From Schoenoplectus triqueter (Eukaryota; Streptophyta; Magnoliopsida; Poales; Cyperaceae), in NCBI GenBank assembly GCA_964058805.1, contig CAXKVV010001905.1:1-38478 (forward strand): 38,478 nt of DNA, read 5' to 3'. The notes beneath the pieces are model-generated. The model had not been told where the DNA came from. It did no database searches and was given only the letters and a program-made list of their open reading frames with translations. The translations under genes and the position numbers were made by a program. How positions within the stretch are numbered: position 1 is the first letter of the stretch; each line of letters begins with the position of its first letter. Below, in pieces: positions 10,393-21,832 of this stretch.

Positions 10393-11293
10393 AAAGTGGG
10401 GAATGGAAGGTTACAGTAAGCAAGGCTTGTAGAATTGTTGAAGATGAACAATTTGAGTTTCTAGTTGAAGTTGATTTAACATTTCTTGAAAACACAATCA
10501 TAAATTTCTTCTGAGTCTATGTTTATATTAGCTTTGTTCTTCTTCTTCTTTTCCCTTTGATTTTATTGTAAATTTGTGATAGGACGATGGTATATTGTTT
10601 CTAACCAGTTTTTTTTTTTTTACATTTCGGTACGTCTTCTGTCTCACGAATTCATTTAAACCTAATCGAATCCTGAGTAAGAGTTTGACAATGGAAAACA
10701 ACATAGATTTCAATTTTACTATCTTATTTATTCTCTCTGCAAAAAAAAAAAAGACATCCAAAAGATGCCAAAACCAAATCATTAATCATAGAGATTCTAG
10801 GCATCTCAATGATTTACCAAATTCACCTCACTATATTTTGTTTCCTCTTTTTTTTTTTCTTTTTTTTTGGCAAGAACCACCTCCATAGGTTAAGCCGAGA
10901 AGGGAATATTTTACCAATGACGAGTGGACAAAAACAAATATAGCTGCCGTTTCAGGCACCATCTTAAGATTTGCAACAAATGGACAAAACGATATGAATT
11001 TCCAGAAAAAAAAAAGAATTATATGCTTTATTTTAATAAGTTTGCGTTCAGCGTATATTTCGTTACTCGGCATCACCACCACTATAGGAGGGAGAACGAA
11101 CAAAATCCAATTAACGACAGCAAAAGTGCCTTTGCTGTGTAATATTTTGAACTAGAAGTTGATAAAGCAAACGCACAAAACGGGGAAAAAAAGAATATAT
11201 TACAAAATACTGGCAACGACACAGTAAATGGTTCTCAAAATAAGAAAGAAAAACAACAAAAATCTCAACAGAAAACAGAAAAAGCGAAACAAA
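10393..11293. other. Intergenic DNA and 3' flank of LPA1
   Basis: No gene seen. Several poly-A/T tracts (about 10609-10621, 10741-10752, 10850-10868). Short frames here are AT-driven. The part near 11293 should hold the 3' UTR of the minus-strand LPA1 gene. Confidence 0.45.
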
Positions 11294-14200
11294 CTATCTT
11301 TCAAGTTTGCTTAGAAAATCCTCCAGAGGTGGTAACTCCTTTACTATCTGGCTCCAGCCAGGCATCCCCTAAATAGTTCAAAGATTTCATGCCATATTTT
11401 AGAATAATACAAGTTAGATTCGACTAGTATTGCACTAATCTCCAAATCAGGCTTAAAAAGTCCAATTGAAAAAAGGTTTTTGGATGTGTTCCTTTACATA
11501 CAAAAGAGAAGATGTACCTTGCCAGATCTTCTAACACGGCCATCAAGCCGCAGAATGATATACACATCTTCTCCTGGTTTAACACCTTCTGACTTCTGCT
11601 GATCTTTTATCCACCTTAATTCAATTAAAATGATACAAAGTAAGAACTATATTGTTCACTCAAAAGATATTAATAAAAATAAGAACCCTATAGTTGTCAA
11701 CTTAGATGATAAGCATAATAACCATCCGATCAATGCACTAAACTAAGATTTAAAAAATTAACAGAAGTAAACCAAGGAAAAGTTTACCTTTCCCATTCTT
11801 CAGGAGAAACAACCTCGGCCTTGAATCTAATCTCAGCTTTTAATTTTGACTTTGCTACTATAGACTCAGTTTTCTTCTCAAATTCCTCCTAATAAGATTG
11901 CAAACCACAGTGTGTAAAAATTAAAAGCACATACTAATATATTAAATATTGCGACAGAGAAAGGGTAAAATACAGCACCAACAGTAGCAGCATTTTTTTT
12001 TTGTAATCATATGATGTTTCAACCAAAAAATCAAGGTACCATAACAGCATATGGTAGAGCCATATTTAATCAGGCTTCAAGCATGTAGCACATTCTGGTC
12101 AAAACTTAATTATTTCAGTCAAAAACCCAATTGAATGAATTGTAGCAGCAGTTCAAGAAAATCTAGTTAGGTACATGAGCACAGAAAAGTACCACAATAC
12201 CTAGTATTTCATTTGAGCACTGATGCTAAAACTACCATTTAACCAGATTCCATAACAAGCCACACTCAAAATAGTAATCCTTTTATTTGAAGGACATACC
12301 CCTGCAGAAGCAATGGGAGCTGCTGGTGCAGGACGAGGATCTTCCTTTTTACTGAAGATTAAATCTCTGTAAGAACCAAAAATAAGAGGCACCAAAATGA
12401 CTCCTCTTTGGATGAGTTCATTACGGAACCTCTCGGCACTCTTCAGGGCTGAAGATACTGATCTCTTGCTGCCTGCCAAAATAACCTAAAATACTTTCTA
12501 AATCCAAGATTTCCAACAATTTAAATAGTGAATACTGAATACCAATATACCATATATCTACCAAAATCCAATACCACCTGGTATGTTATGAATCAGCTGG
12601 TACTCACATAAATTCCAGCATCTGCACTGATACTAAAATTCTAATACCCAGCCAGGGCCTCACCATAATTAAATTTAAGGCAAATGGTTGTAGGGTTCCA
12701 CCTCCACCATCTTGCAATTAGGCACAACAAAGTTTCAAACCTCATTAGGACATTAAAGCCTAATTTTCCCTCGATTAAACATCTGTCTACTAAAAGCCAA
12801 GAAAACCAAAAAAGTGCTATACCAGTGTTATCAGTCTAATTGCATCCCTATAATACACACTATTAGAAATAACCTATTTGTGGTTGTGCAGCACGTGTAA
12901 GCTTCACTATTTAAGCTATTTTATTAGTTCCTAATTTGAGAGATAAGAGAGCAAATGGATACTAACAGGCCTTGCTGTATCTCTGAGTTCAATAAGTTGG
13001 ATCATGCGATTGGTAGAGAGACGAAGAGGCAATCGAGAGAGCGTCTCATCACGAGTTATTTGGGCAAGTTGCTCATCTTCCTTTTTATTGTCCCAGAGAA
13101 ACAGTGCCACGAGCACAACTATGCCTGCACATGTGCTGATCCAAAATTTTCATCAGATATTCCTAATACCAGGATATCAATTCTTAAAGTAGATTGGTCA
13201 CAATGTAGAACTTTACAGAAGCAATTAGAGATTAGTTATTCCTGATTTATGTTACTAGCTATAGAGAAATTTCATTTTCACTTGAGCCTCATTTGACAGT
13301 CAATTTTTCAATTATCTGACAACTTGGACTATTCATAATAATTTACCCACAGTTATCCCGCAACCTTGCAAATAGATATGACATATCCTCGCGCAAATGA
13401 AAAGAAAACTCGAAGCTTTAACAGACCTATAAACATTGCGGTACAATGTTACACTATAGGCACCTTGCAATTCATGCTGGTAAAAATCCACATGAAATAA
13501 TTCAGAGGATGAGAATGTTACCTCCAATGTTGATACCAGCATTACCAGCTGTTTCTAACAGATCTGGTGCACCATCCCCACCTTGCAATGCACGAATAAG
13601 CCTTGGTATGGTAAACAACATGGAGATACCAGCTGCAGCAGTAAATGCCACATAAAAAAACCTCCTGACACCACGAAATGGTGATCGAACCTCTCCTATC
13701 ATCTTCAGGTCGTTCCTAAAGCCGTAGCCTATCTCCTTGCCGCCACGCCTTGCCTAAAAAATTGCAGAAAGTGACCATAGTAAACCAACAATTGCAATTT
13801 TTATTTTGGACTGAAAATACAGTTGGCATTGTAAAGTACTGATTTTGTCATGTTACGTTCCAGCAAAAGGAGGTCCTTATGACTTGCATAAACTATCTGC
13901 TTTAATAAATATTTGATTTTATTACTAATATAGGCAGTGTCAATTCATGTCATTTTTTTTGTTGGAGGCTTCAAAACTAAGAAGAGAAGAACGATTGATG
14001 ATTAGTAGCATATTTAGGACTTGACTGAGATTTAGTCAGTTCAGGTTGAATTTTAGTCACACCACTTTAAACTATTAGTGCAAAAGGTATTAAAATACAA
14101 TTATACAAGGGTCATGAAGCAAATGAATACCTCATCTTGCAACTCCCTAAATTCTGGTGAAGCTCTGAACGAGGTCAAATCAGGATCATTTAAGATTATG

Positions 14201-15318
14201 CTGAACTTGAGATCATAGTCCCGCAAAGCTATCCTCAAACACTCTGCTGCCTCCTTTCTTTCTCCTCTATCTCAACAATAAATAAATAAATAATAAAAAA
14301 AATATGTAAAAGAAAACAGAGCTAATTGTTTGGAAGATACAAATGGGAATTGAATTGAATCCATTTTTCTTAAAAGAAACATATCACTCGATGGGTAAAA
14401 TTTGGGGAGAGACAGTTGAGAATTTGAGGCTTAATTGCAACATTGGGACACAGCATAATTCAAGTCAACCTAGTGTAGGTTTAAGTTAAAATATTAGACA
14501 GATAAAATTATAAAGAACAAATGAAACAAACCTAAAAGCATGGCAACAGGCTTTGTTGTAGAATGCAGCTTGGGCTTCAATGGGATTTGGGTCTAATGTA
14601 AGTGCCATTTCAAACTTCTCAAGAGCTTCCTTTACCTGTAGTTTTTAAATATATATTGATATTTACTTTTGAACATTAATATACCAGTTTTCGGGATTTT
14701 AGAGTAACAAACCTGCATTAACCTTTTGTTCAATTCGGGATTACTTGCACTTCAGAGTTTAGACTGCATCATGGATTCAAAATAGGCATTTTATCTGTTC
14801 AGTTTATTGTTCATTTTCTCTTAAATGCAGGTTTCCTAGGCAGGGCAAGTGATGATTGCTTAATACTTTCGTGTCACAAAGAGAAGAAAACTAGGGGAAA
14901 AATAGAAACTAAATTTGTGTAATGAACTGGTGGATGCAAGAACTGGCTGTCATAACAGTAAGTTTCATCAAAAGATACCATCATGAAGGGTACTGTAAGT
15001 ACACTCGTGGAACCCAATCAAACTGAGCAAATTGAACTGTACATTATCGTTAAAGGTACCAAGCGGTACGGTAATGATCCCTCACCAGAACAAACAGATG
15101 CAACTAACCTTCCGTTTCGAGAAGAGGTCAAGGCCAGTGTTTACACAGGATTCGGCAGACAATACTGCTGGGGCCTCTTTGGAAGAGGAAAAGGAAATGA
15201 TTAACTTGAGATGAGGCAACTTTTGGGGGAGAAGATGAGGTTTTCCAAAATAGACGCATCTTTTGGGGATGGAACTGGAGAGGAGGCCAGGATGGAGAGG
15301 AGAGAGAGCCGTGGCCAT
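11294..15318 (-). CDS. LPA1: LOW PSII ACCUMULATION 1-like thylakoid TPR protein (nine exons)
   Basis: Chloroplast membrane protein that in Arabidopsis helps assemble photosystem II by assisting D1 insertion. Minus-strand exons: 15318-15109, 14635-14532, 14266-14131, 13753-13522, 13124-12967, 12485-12300, 11888-11788, 11614-11518, 11368-11294; every junction keeps frame, giving about 432 residues (the Arabidopsis protein is about 450). Seen: Ser/Pro-rich N-terminus that fits a plastid transit peptide (about 1-50); two TPR-like repeats (about 55-135, with AESCVNTGLDLF and AFYNKACCHAFRG); first membrane helix at about 182-200 and second at about 219-238 (IVVLVALFLW); then the conserved tail with DETLSRLPLRLSTNR, RFRNELIQRGVILVP, VSPEEWERW and LRLDGRVRRSG, ending DFLSKLER. 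No break seen. The Met at 15318 is chosen because it precedes the transit-like stretch in frame. Identification by remembered family sequence is strong. Confidence 0.92.
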
Positions 15319-15740
15319 GAGGGAGGGAAGCGGGAAGAAGCGAATGGCGCGTATCTCTCGAGCGTTATCTCAAAAGAGACGAGAGGTGAATCGTCATTGT
15401 TACCCTGTCTAGCGGGGCCCACTCGACAGATGGAAATTCTTGCGTCCTTTCCGGTCCCTAATTTTCTAGGGCATTAATGCATTATGTATCTACGTGTCCT
15501 TCCATTTTTTTTTTTCAAATAACTCCTCAACTATTTAATATGATTTTTTCTAGCCTTTTTGTCGTTTTAATATTTATGTTCAGATTAGCTTAGAGCGTTT
15601 ACGAGTCTTTTTCTCTTTTTCTTGGTTCATCACAAAAGTTGTAACATTTTTTTAGAAAAAAGTAGAAAATAAATCATCGTTGTGAATTAATGTATGCATT
15701 TTTTTGTGCTGGATTTTGTTGTCCGCTTGAGTACATGATA
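15319..15740. other. Upstream region of LPA1
   Basis: The LPA1 promoter should lie here; a GC-rich, purine-rich leader-like stretch runs to about 15430, then poly-T DNA. No distinct promoter box could be assigned and no gene is seen. Confidence 0.4.
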
Positions 15741-15922
15741 TCAGAGGCGGATTCAGACTTTAATCGGGAGATAAAAATTTATTTTTTTTTCAGAGGGGAA
15801 CAAAATATGTATATTTTTTATTTTATTTTTTTGAAAATATACATAATTACAAAAATATTCATCAAAATTCTTTTTTTTTTCAGAAGACAGCTGCCCCTGA
15901 ATAGGGTTGGATCTGCCCCTGC
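15741..15922. mobile_element. Short MITE with CAGAGGCGGATTC-type ends
   Basis: The left end CAGAGGCGGATTCAGAC and the reverse complement of the right end (CAGGGGCAGATCCAACC) form imperfect terminal inverted repeats around an AT-rich 180-base body with poly-T. The flanks CATGATAT and CATGCAAT match at 6 of 8 positions, suggestive of an old 8-bp hAT-type target duplication. No coding sequence. Confidence 0.55.
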
Positions 15923-16765
15923 ATGCAATATGTGTTTTTGTTTTAGCACAACAATAATTAGGTTAGTGTTTTAGTTTTAAGGTTACTGTTAGTTTAAACT
16001 TGTTTTGATTTTGGTACCAGTTGTTTGATATAACTTAACTTTAGTTTGTAAGTACTCAATTTCAATGAAATCGGTGGTTATTATAACCACTTTTTCAAAA
16101 AAAAAACATGCTTGTGAAGATCGGTTTATATTTCCTCCTACAATTCATGATTACCTTTTCATTTCTCACGAATTCAATTCATCTCCCCTCTGGCATTCAT
16201 ATTAAGTATTCAATTGAAGAATTTTAACAGTTTATGTGACAAAAAGGGTTGGGATTAATCTAATTGGATAGTTCTAAGAACTATTTGGATGAGTGATATT
16301 GAACTAAAAGCAATCATTTAAGAAATAAAAATAAGTATTTCTCTTTCTTGCGGGTCCTCTTTCTTTTATGCTACTATATATTTCTATCCAATATATTCAA
16401 ATCATACCAGCATTAATCATAATAATCATTTCATAACTCGATGAAGAGAATTTAGATTTAGCAGGTATTTCAAAGAAAAATCAAATTCATTTTAAGTTCT
16501 CAACTTCAAGGAGAAGTGTACTAATTTGGGAGTCGCAGCTTTAAAAATCAATCATTATAAATCACATAAATAGGAAAAAAGAAAGTGCCCTTAATAGGTA
16601 GCAAGTCCAATTGTTCGCAGGTTTCATAAACAAAAGCATGACATGATTTCACATTCTGCAGCAAAATACCATTAATATGCCAAATTTCAAAGCATGCCAG
16701 AAGTAGGAGAGAACTACTAATAACCTGGGTGATATACCATGCAATTAAAGTGCAATTTCAAAAAT
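15923..16765. other. Intergenic DNA and 3' flank of the desiccation-related gene
   Basis: AT-rich, no gene or clear repeat seen; the end near 16765 should include the 3' UTR of the minus-strand gene that follows. Confidence 0.45.
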
Positions 16766-18423
16766 TTAATTCAGGTGAAACTTCAACCTAAACCTAATCA
16801 TGTCTGTAGCAATCCTCCCCCCTCCTCCTCTCGGTAAAAATCCGCCAGGCCGGCCCTCATCCCCCGTCCCATACACAATCCTTAGTATCTCTGCAGGGGT
16901 ACGTCTATAAGCCACCGAATTGCCATCAGCAGATAGAACATTGCTGCTGGTTCTTCTCTCAGCACCTGTGCTTCTCTCAACTAAAATACCTTCATCTTTG
17001 TCCCCGCAAGAGGCAAGCTGGTTCCTTAAGTGTGAAATGTGCGTCGTGAAATCAGCAACAGTTAGGTTCTTGTAAGGCGGGACGATTTCGTCGGCCTTTT
17101 GGTAAAGAATTGTTCGGATTACTGCATCTTGGCCTGCTTCCACTGCTAGTAGGCCTGCTAATAACTGCAAGAGATATTGTTTACTATTATAAAATGACAT
17201 ATACTTATTTTTGAGGGGTTAGGCAATTTAGTCTCCCTGAAACCCCCACAAAAATAAGTGGTAAAAACAATGAAAAAAGAATTATATTCTCCTTCATATC
17301 TGAAACTCTATTTAATATCTTGTAGACTACAAGCATGAGGCCTTTTTTCAATTTTCGGGTATTCATGTGAGAAAAGGTCTGTTCTCTCTAAAAGATGTCA
17401 GATATATGGATTAATTTCATTTTAAGGTATTGATTTCAGAAATCTTACTCCTTTTGAGATATAACCATTGATGTTGGGGCTGGCACCTACATAGCCTACT
17501 AAACCTACATAAGGAATTATGTAGGATGCAATTAGATAGTTAATTGTGCTGTGATACGGGTCAAATGGAGGGTCCAGATTGTATCCAAAGGCATTGTCCA
17601 TTATTTTCGCAAAAATGCGAGCTCTGAGATCGATCAGAGGTCTAGGGAATCCACCAACAGTCGATTTTATGGCCCTGAAAAAAACAGAATTTGAGAATTA
17701 CATTCAAACAATTAAAAATGCAGAACTGTCAAATTTTGAATTGAAGATCCAACATTACCACCTGTACAGTCGATGTTTACTATGCTTCAACGAGAAGAAA
17801 AATAATAATAACAATAATCATATAAAAGATAGAATGTAATTATCCATTTTGAAATAAAGCAACAAATTAAGGAATGATATTTTCTGATAACTATAGTATT
17901 GTTATAATGTATCCTGTTAAACTTCTTACATTTTTAAGCCAATAAGCATTCTTTTAGTTTTGATGCTGCAAACCACCATAATTTTGGAAATATAATTTTG
18001 TCCACACGTTCATTTGAGCCAGCCCTCAAATGTAAAGCTCTGTTCAAAATGCAGAAAATATTTAATATTGTACCTAAGATGGCCAACTTCCTGGTATCCG
18101 AACTCTGCTATAATCTCCCGTGTAAAATTATCAAGCCTGGCAGTTCGAGCACCTAACGGTGCTGGACCCCCACCTGCTAATCTAGGCTCTATGGTATCTA
18201 AACCGTAACCTAATGCACCATTGAGAAACCATTCTGTCTCCAAATACTCCAAATTAAGGGCAAATTGCAGTAGTTCTACATCAGTTGGATGAATAGGCCG
18301 GCCGAGCACAGGTAGATGGGGATTGCAGTGCAAAAAGAAGGCATTGGAGGGGTGACTTTGGAAAATCAATACAGATAACAGAAAGAAGGCAATGAACTGA
18401 GGGAAGATTAGTAAAGTTTTCAT
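16766..18423 (-). CDS. Desiccation-related protein, PCC13-62-like (ferritin-like fold, three exons)
   Basis: Member of the plant family named after the dehydration-induced PCC13-62 protein of Craterostigma; the biochemical activity is unknown. Minus-strand exons: 18423-18074, 17674-17449, 17164-16766; splices conform to GT/AG and keep frame, giving about 324 residues (family about 310). Seen: signal peptide (about 1-28), start of the ferritin-like domain at HPTDVELLQFALNLEYLETE, an ExxH motif in YQEVGHLR (Glu112/His115) where metal would bind in a ferritin fold, GGFPRPLIDLRA, and the second helix-pair signature LLAVEAGQDAVIR. The tail has NSVAYRRTPAEILRIVYG and a Gly/Arg-rich end (PRGGGGR), longer than I recall for the family. 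Likely secreted to the wall or vacuole. The sequence looks intact. A tandem duplication and a TATA-like box lie just upstream. Confidence 0.88.
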
Positions 18424-18446
18424 ATTTAGTTTTGACCTTGGTGCCT

Positions 18447-18582
18447 ATTGTCACTTTGTGTGAGAGTCTATTGTTAAGTATGATGTAGTTTAAGAAAGAG
18501 AGAATCTGGCAAGTATTGTCAATTGTATGAGGGTCTATGGTTTAAGTATGATATAGTTTAGGAGAGAGAAATTTAAAGGACC
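18447..18582. repeat. 68-base tandem duplication just upstream of the desiccation-related gene
   Basis: Copy 1 at 18447-18514 and copy 2 at 18515-18582 share ATTGTCA, GAG(A/G)GTCTAT and TAAGTATGAT(G/A)TAGTTTA. It starts 24 bases before the ATG, so it lies in the 5' UTR or core promoter. Confidence 0.8.
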
Positions 18583-18603
18583 ATCACACACAAAAGAGGT
18601 GTC

Positions 18604-18615
18604 TAATATATTTAA
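18604..18615 (-). promoter_or_regulatory. Possible TATA box of the desiccation-related gene
   Basis: TTTAAATATATT on the minus strand, about 180 bases before the ATG and just beyond the tandem duplication. Position and composition only. Confidence 0.3.
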
Positions 18616-19105
18616 AGCATGGGTGGTGGGGAGTAAGAAGAGAATGAAATTGCGATGAAGCGGTAAATGTACTTGGATTTCTTGTGTCAGGAGTAATACA
18701 CACTATTTTTATGGGTTTATCATCTTAATTTTATTTTATGGGGTAATACATAACGTCATAACATGATTTGTGTATAAGTCACGAATTATTTGTTTTCAAC
18801 GCCAACACCCCGAGCAAACAGACAAATTTCTGCATTTTCTGATTCTTTTTTGACAAAACATTAGCTATTTTACGATTTATGCCAGAATTGTTCATATAAT
18901 TTCTTTAAAAAACCTCAGAATTTTGATACATTTATGTTATAGATATGAACTATTGTAAATTGTATCGGAATCATTTGTTTTAGACTTAAGGAATTATTTT
19001 CAAAATTTTGAATTTGTCACTATGATACGTAACAAGTATACTTACACTTGACTACTTTTAACATACTTTTGTACTTTTGTTCTCAAAAAACACATACTTT
19101 TGTAC

Positions 19106-19111
19106 CACGTG
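19106..19111. promoter_or_regulatory. G-box / ABRE-type CACGTG
   Basis: CACGTG within CCACGTGTT, about 680 bases upstream of the desiccation-related gene. bZIP factors of the ABA response bind this core; a six-base site may be chance. Confidence 0.25.
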
Positions 19112-19133
19112 TTGAACAGTTGAACACTCTGTT

Positions 19134-19543
19134 TTAGGGTGTTAATTCTTGATCGGACCCGATGGGTTAATCTGATCTGATCCGAAAATAAATTGGTCGG
19201 ATATGGATTTAATTTTTTTGATCCAAATCGGGTCAGATCGGATTCAGGTTAACCCGACCCGACCCCATTAATTATATTTTTTGAAGTAATTTTATGATTT
19301 AGTACTAATTAAAGCTTAAATATATACTAATTAAGATTAATTATAAATTAATTAATATTTTATTACTTAAAATTATAAAAAATATATTTAATTATTTTAC
19401 ACGGGTCGGGTCGGATCGACCCGTGACTTATTGGGTCGGGTATGGATCAAAAAATTTTGACCCGAATTTAATCGGGTCGGGTTCGAATCGGATCAAAAAA
19501 ATAATATAATAATATAACCTGACCCGACCCATTGACACCCCTA
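19134..19543. mobile_element. MITE-like element rich in GGGTCGGGT words
   Basis: The left end TAGGGTGTTAATTC and the reverse complement of the right end (TAGGGGTGTCAATGGGTCGG) form imperfect terminal repeats flanked by TA. Inside, GGGTCGGGT / ACCCGACCC words recur near both ends in opposite orientation around a core of nearly pure A/T. No coding sequence. Similar GGGTCGGGT repeats are widespread in plant genomes. Confidence 0.55.
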
Positions 19544-19713
19544 TATTAACCCATATTAGAACACAGCAGGTTCAAACTTTCTGAGAGCTCCATTTTTTTG
19601 AAGGAAAAAAAATCTTCCATCATTGAAGTAACTAAAATTTTTATCAAGGTTTCTAAATACAAAAGCGACAATAAGTCGATTAATTTCTCATTGCTTAGGA
19701 TGCAATATGAGAA

Positions 19714-20747
19714 GGGTTCGTTTGGCAAATTAAAAAATAATTTTTGAAGAGTGGTAATTTTGAAAGAGTAGTAGAATAATGTATTTTTAGAAGAGTGTTA
19801 GAAGAATTATATTCTTGACTATTCAGAAGAGTGAAAATATTATTTGACAGTTGTTAATCAAAATGATTAAAATATGAATAATTATGATACTAACAATGAT
19901 GATGATAATAATAATAATAATAATAGTAAAATAATAATAATAGTAGTAATAATAATAATATAATAATAACAGTAAAATAATGATCATAATCCATAATCAT
20001 AATCATAATAAATAATAATATCCATAATTATAATCATAATAATATAAAAGAAATATAAACATAAACATAATCATAATATAATAATAATAATAATAATAAA
20101 TTATAATTATAATCATAATTATAATAATATAATCATAATATAATAATACAATACAACATAATCAAATAATAATCATAATCATGATAATAATAATCGTAGT
20201 TGTAATCATAATAATATAATAATATAATAAAAAATTATAATCATAATCATAATATAAGAATAATAATAATTAATTATAATAATAATATAATAAAATAATA
20301 ATAATAATAATAATCATCATCATAATCATATTCATAATAACATAATAATAATATAAACATAATCATGATATAATAATATAATAATAATATAATCATATTT
20401 ATAATCATAATATAATAATATAATACTAAAATGATAATTATTATAATATAATAATAATACTAACATTGATGTTAATATAATAATAATTATTATTATTATA
20501 ATATAATATAATAATAAAAATAAATAAATAAATCATAATATTAATATAATAATATAATACAACATAATCAAACAATAATTACTATTCCGACGAGATCTAA
20601 TCCGGTATAACATCTATTACTTGGTATACCGAAGTAGCACTCTTCCGCACTCTTCTACTTAGTCTAAAATTTATTTGGCAAATTAATTCGTTGGATTAGC
20701 TATTTTATTCTAACTTTTTGCTATTTCATCAAGGGCCAAACAAACCT
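19714..20747. mobile_element. MITE-like element with an expanded (TAA)n interior
   Basis: The terminal words GGTTCGTTTGGC (left) and GGTTTGTTTGGCC (right, reverse complement) pair. Inside each end AGAAGAGTG or a close form is repeated: on the left in forward orientation at about 19747-19834, on the right inverted as CACTCTTCCGCACTCTTCTA. The middle is about 690 bases of degenerate TAA repeats. No coding sequence. Confidence 0.5.
19890..20578. repeat. Long degenerate (TAA)n / (AATCAT)n tract
   Basis: About 690 bases consisting almost only of A and T, with regularly spaced single C or G, mostly as AATCAT. The register slips often, pointing to an old slippage-driven expansion. Confidence 0.9.
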
Positions 20748-21832
20748 ACGGTGTTATTTTATTTTAGCTCTTAATTGGGATCCAGCCTATTAAGTCCAGA
20801 GCCTATATTACTTCTACAATCAATCTACAATGTACTAAGCTGATCACGCTTTTTGCAAGAATATGATCGATTTATAAATCACTGTAACAGTGATTTCACA
20901 AACGACGCACGACTCTTCTATTCAGAAATGAGAAATAAACATAGAAGCACACGAGTAATTCAGAAAGATGAATTTAGGGGAAGACATGAAATTTGCAGAA
21001 TATAAAAAGTTTCAAGACAAAGCATTTGAAAAAAAAATGACATCTATTTGGTCAGTTGCAAATGTACAATGTACACAAAGCTCACTAAGTTGAAGGAAAC
21101 AAATTCTTTTCAATGGAGTAATTAATTTGATTGCAAATAAAATTTGTTTTATTTGTTGAAATAATTAATTAAATATAGCAAAAATGGTAATATAAATTCT
21201 ACATCCTAAATAATTTCACTTCAGCAGTTCCTCCTTTTATTTTTAAGCCTTGTGGAATTCATCTTCGACCATTCCCCGGCACATTTCTTTTGTATGCTAC
21301 TTCCCAACCATATATTTTTGGTGTTATACTCTTGACAATAATGATACACTTAATTATATTTTAAACACAAAAGATTTGTTCTTTCTAAAAAATTATATTT
21401 TAATATTTATTCCAAAAAGATATTTTTTTTCATGATCCCAATTTCTTATCAAATTCTTATTTCTCGCTGATCTGAGCTTCATAATAAAATGACAAAGCTT
21501 CAATTCCTGCTTAAATTAATTAAGCAAGTTGTAGGAGCTTTCGTATTAATCCATTTACTCAAATATGCTATGCATTCTATATTACCTGGTAATAAATTAT
21601 ATATTTTTATTTTCTAGATATTGTTGTTAGCTATCGGGCAAACTTTCTGTTTCATATTTACTAACAAGAGCAGCGCATACGAATCATTTCCGAAATGTCT
21701 TCTAGTATATTGATCGAATAAATATATAAAGAAGAGTACATCAATTAAGATTTTATTAGAAAGAGACCTCGAAATTATGAAACATCACCACAATTGTATT
21801 TAAATAAGAACAAGAATCACACAGATAATCAT
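20748..21832. other. Intergenic DNA and 3' flank of FolD
   Basis: AT-rich; no gene or strong repeat seen. The right end should contain the FolD 3' UTR (minus strand). Confidence 0.45.
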
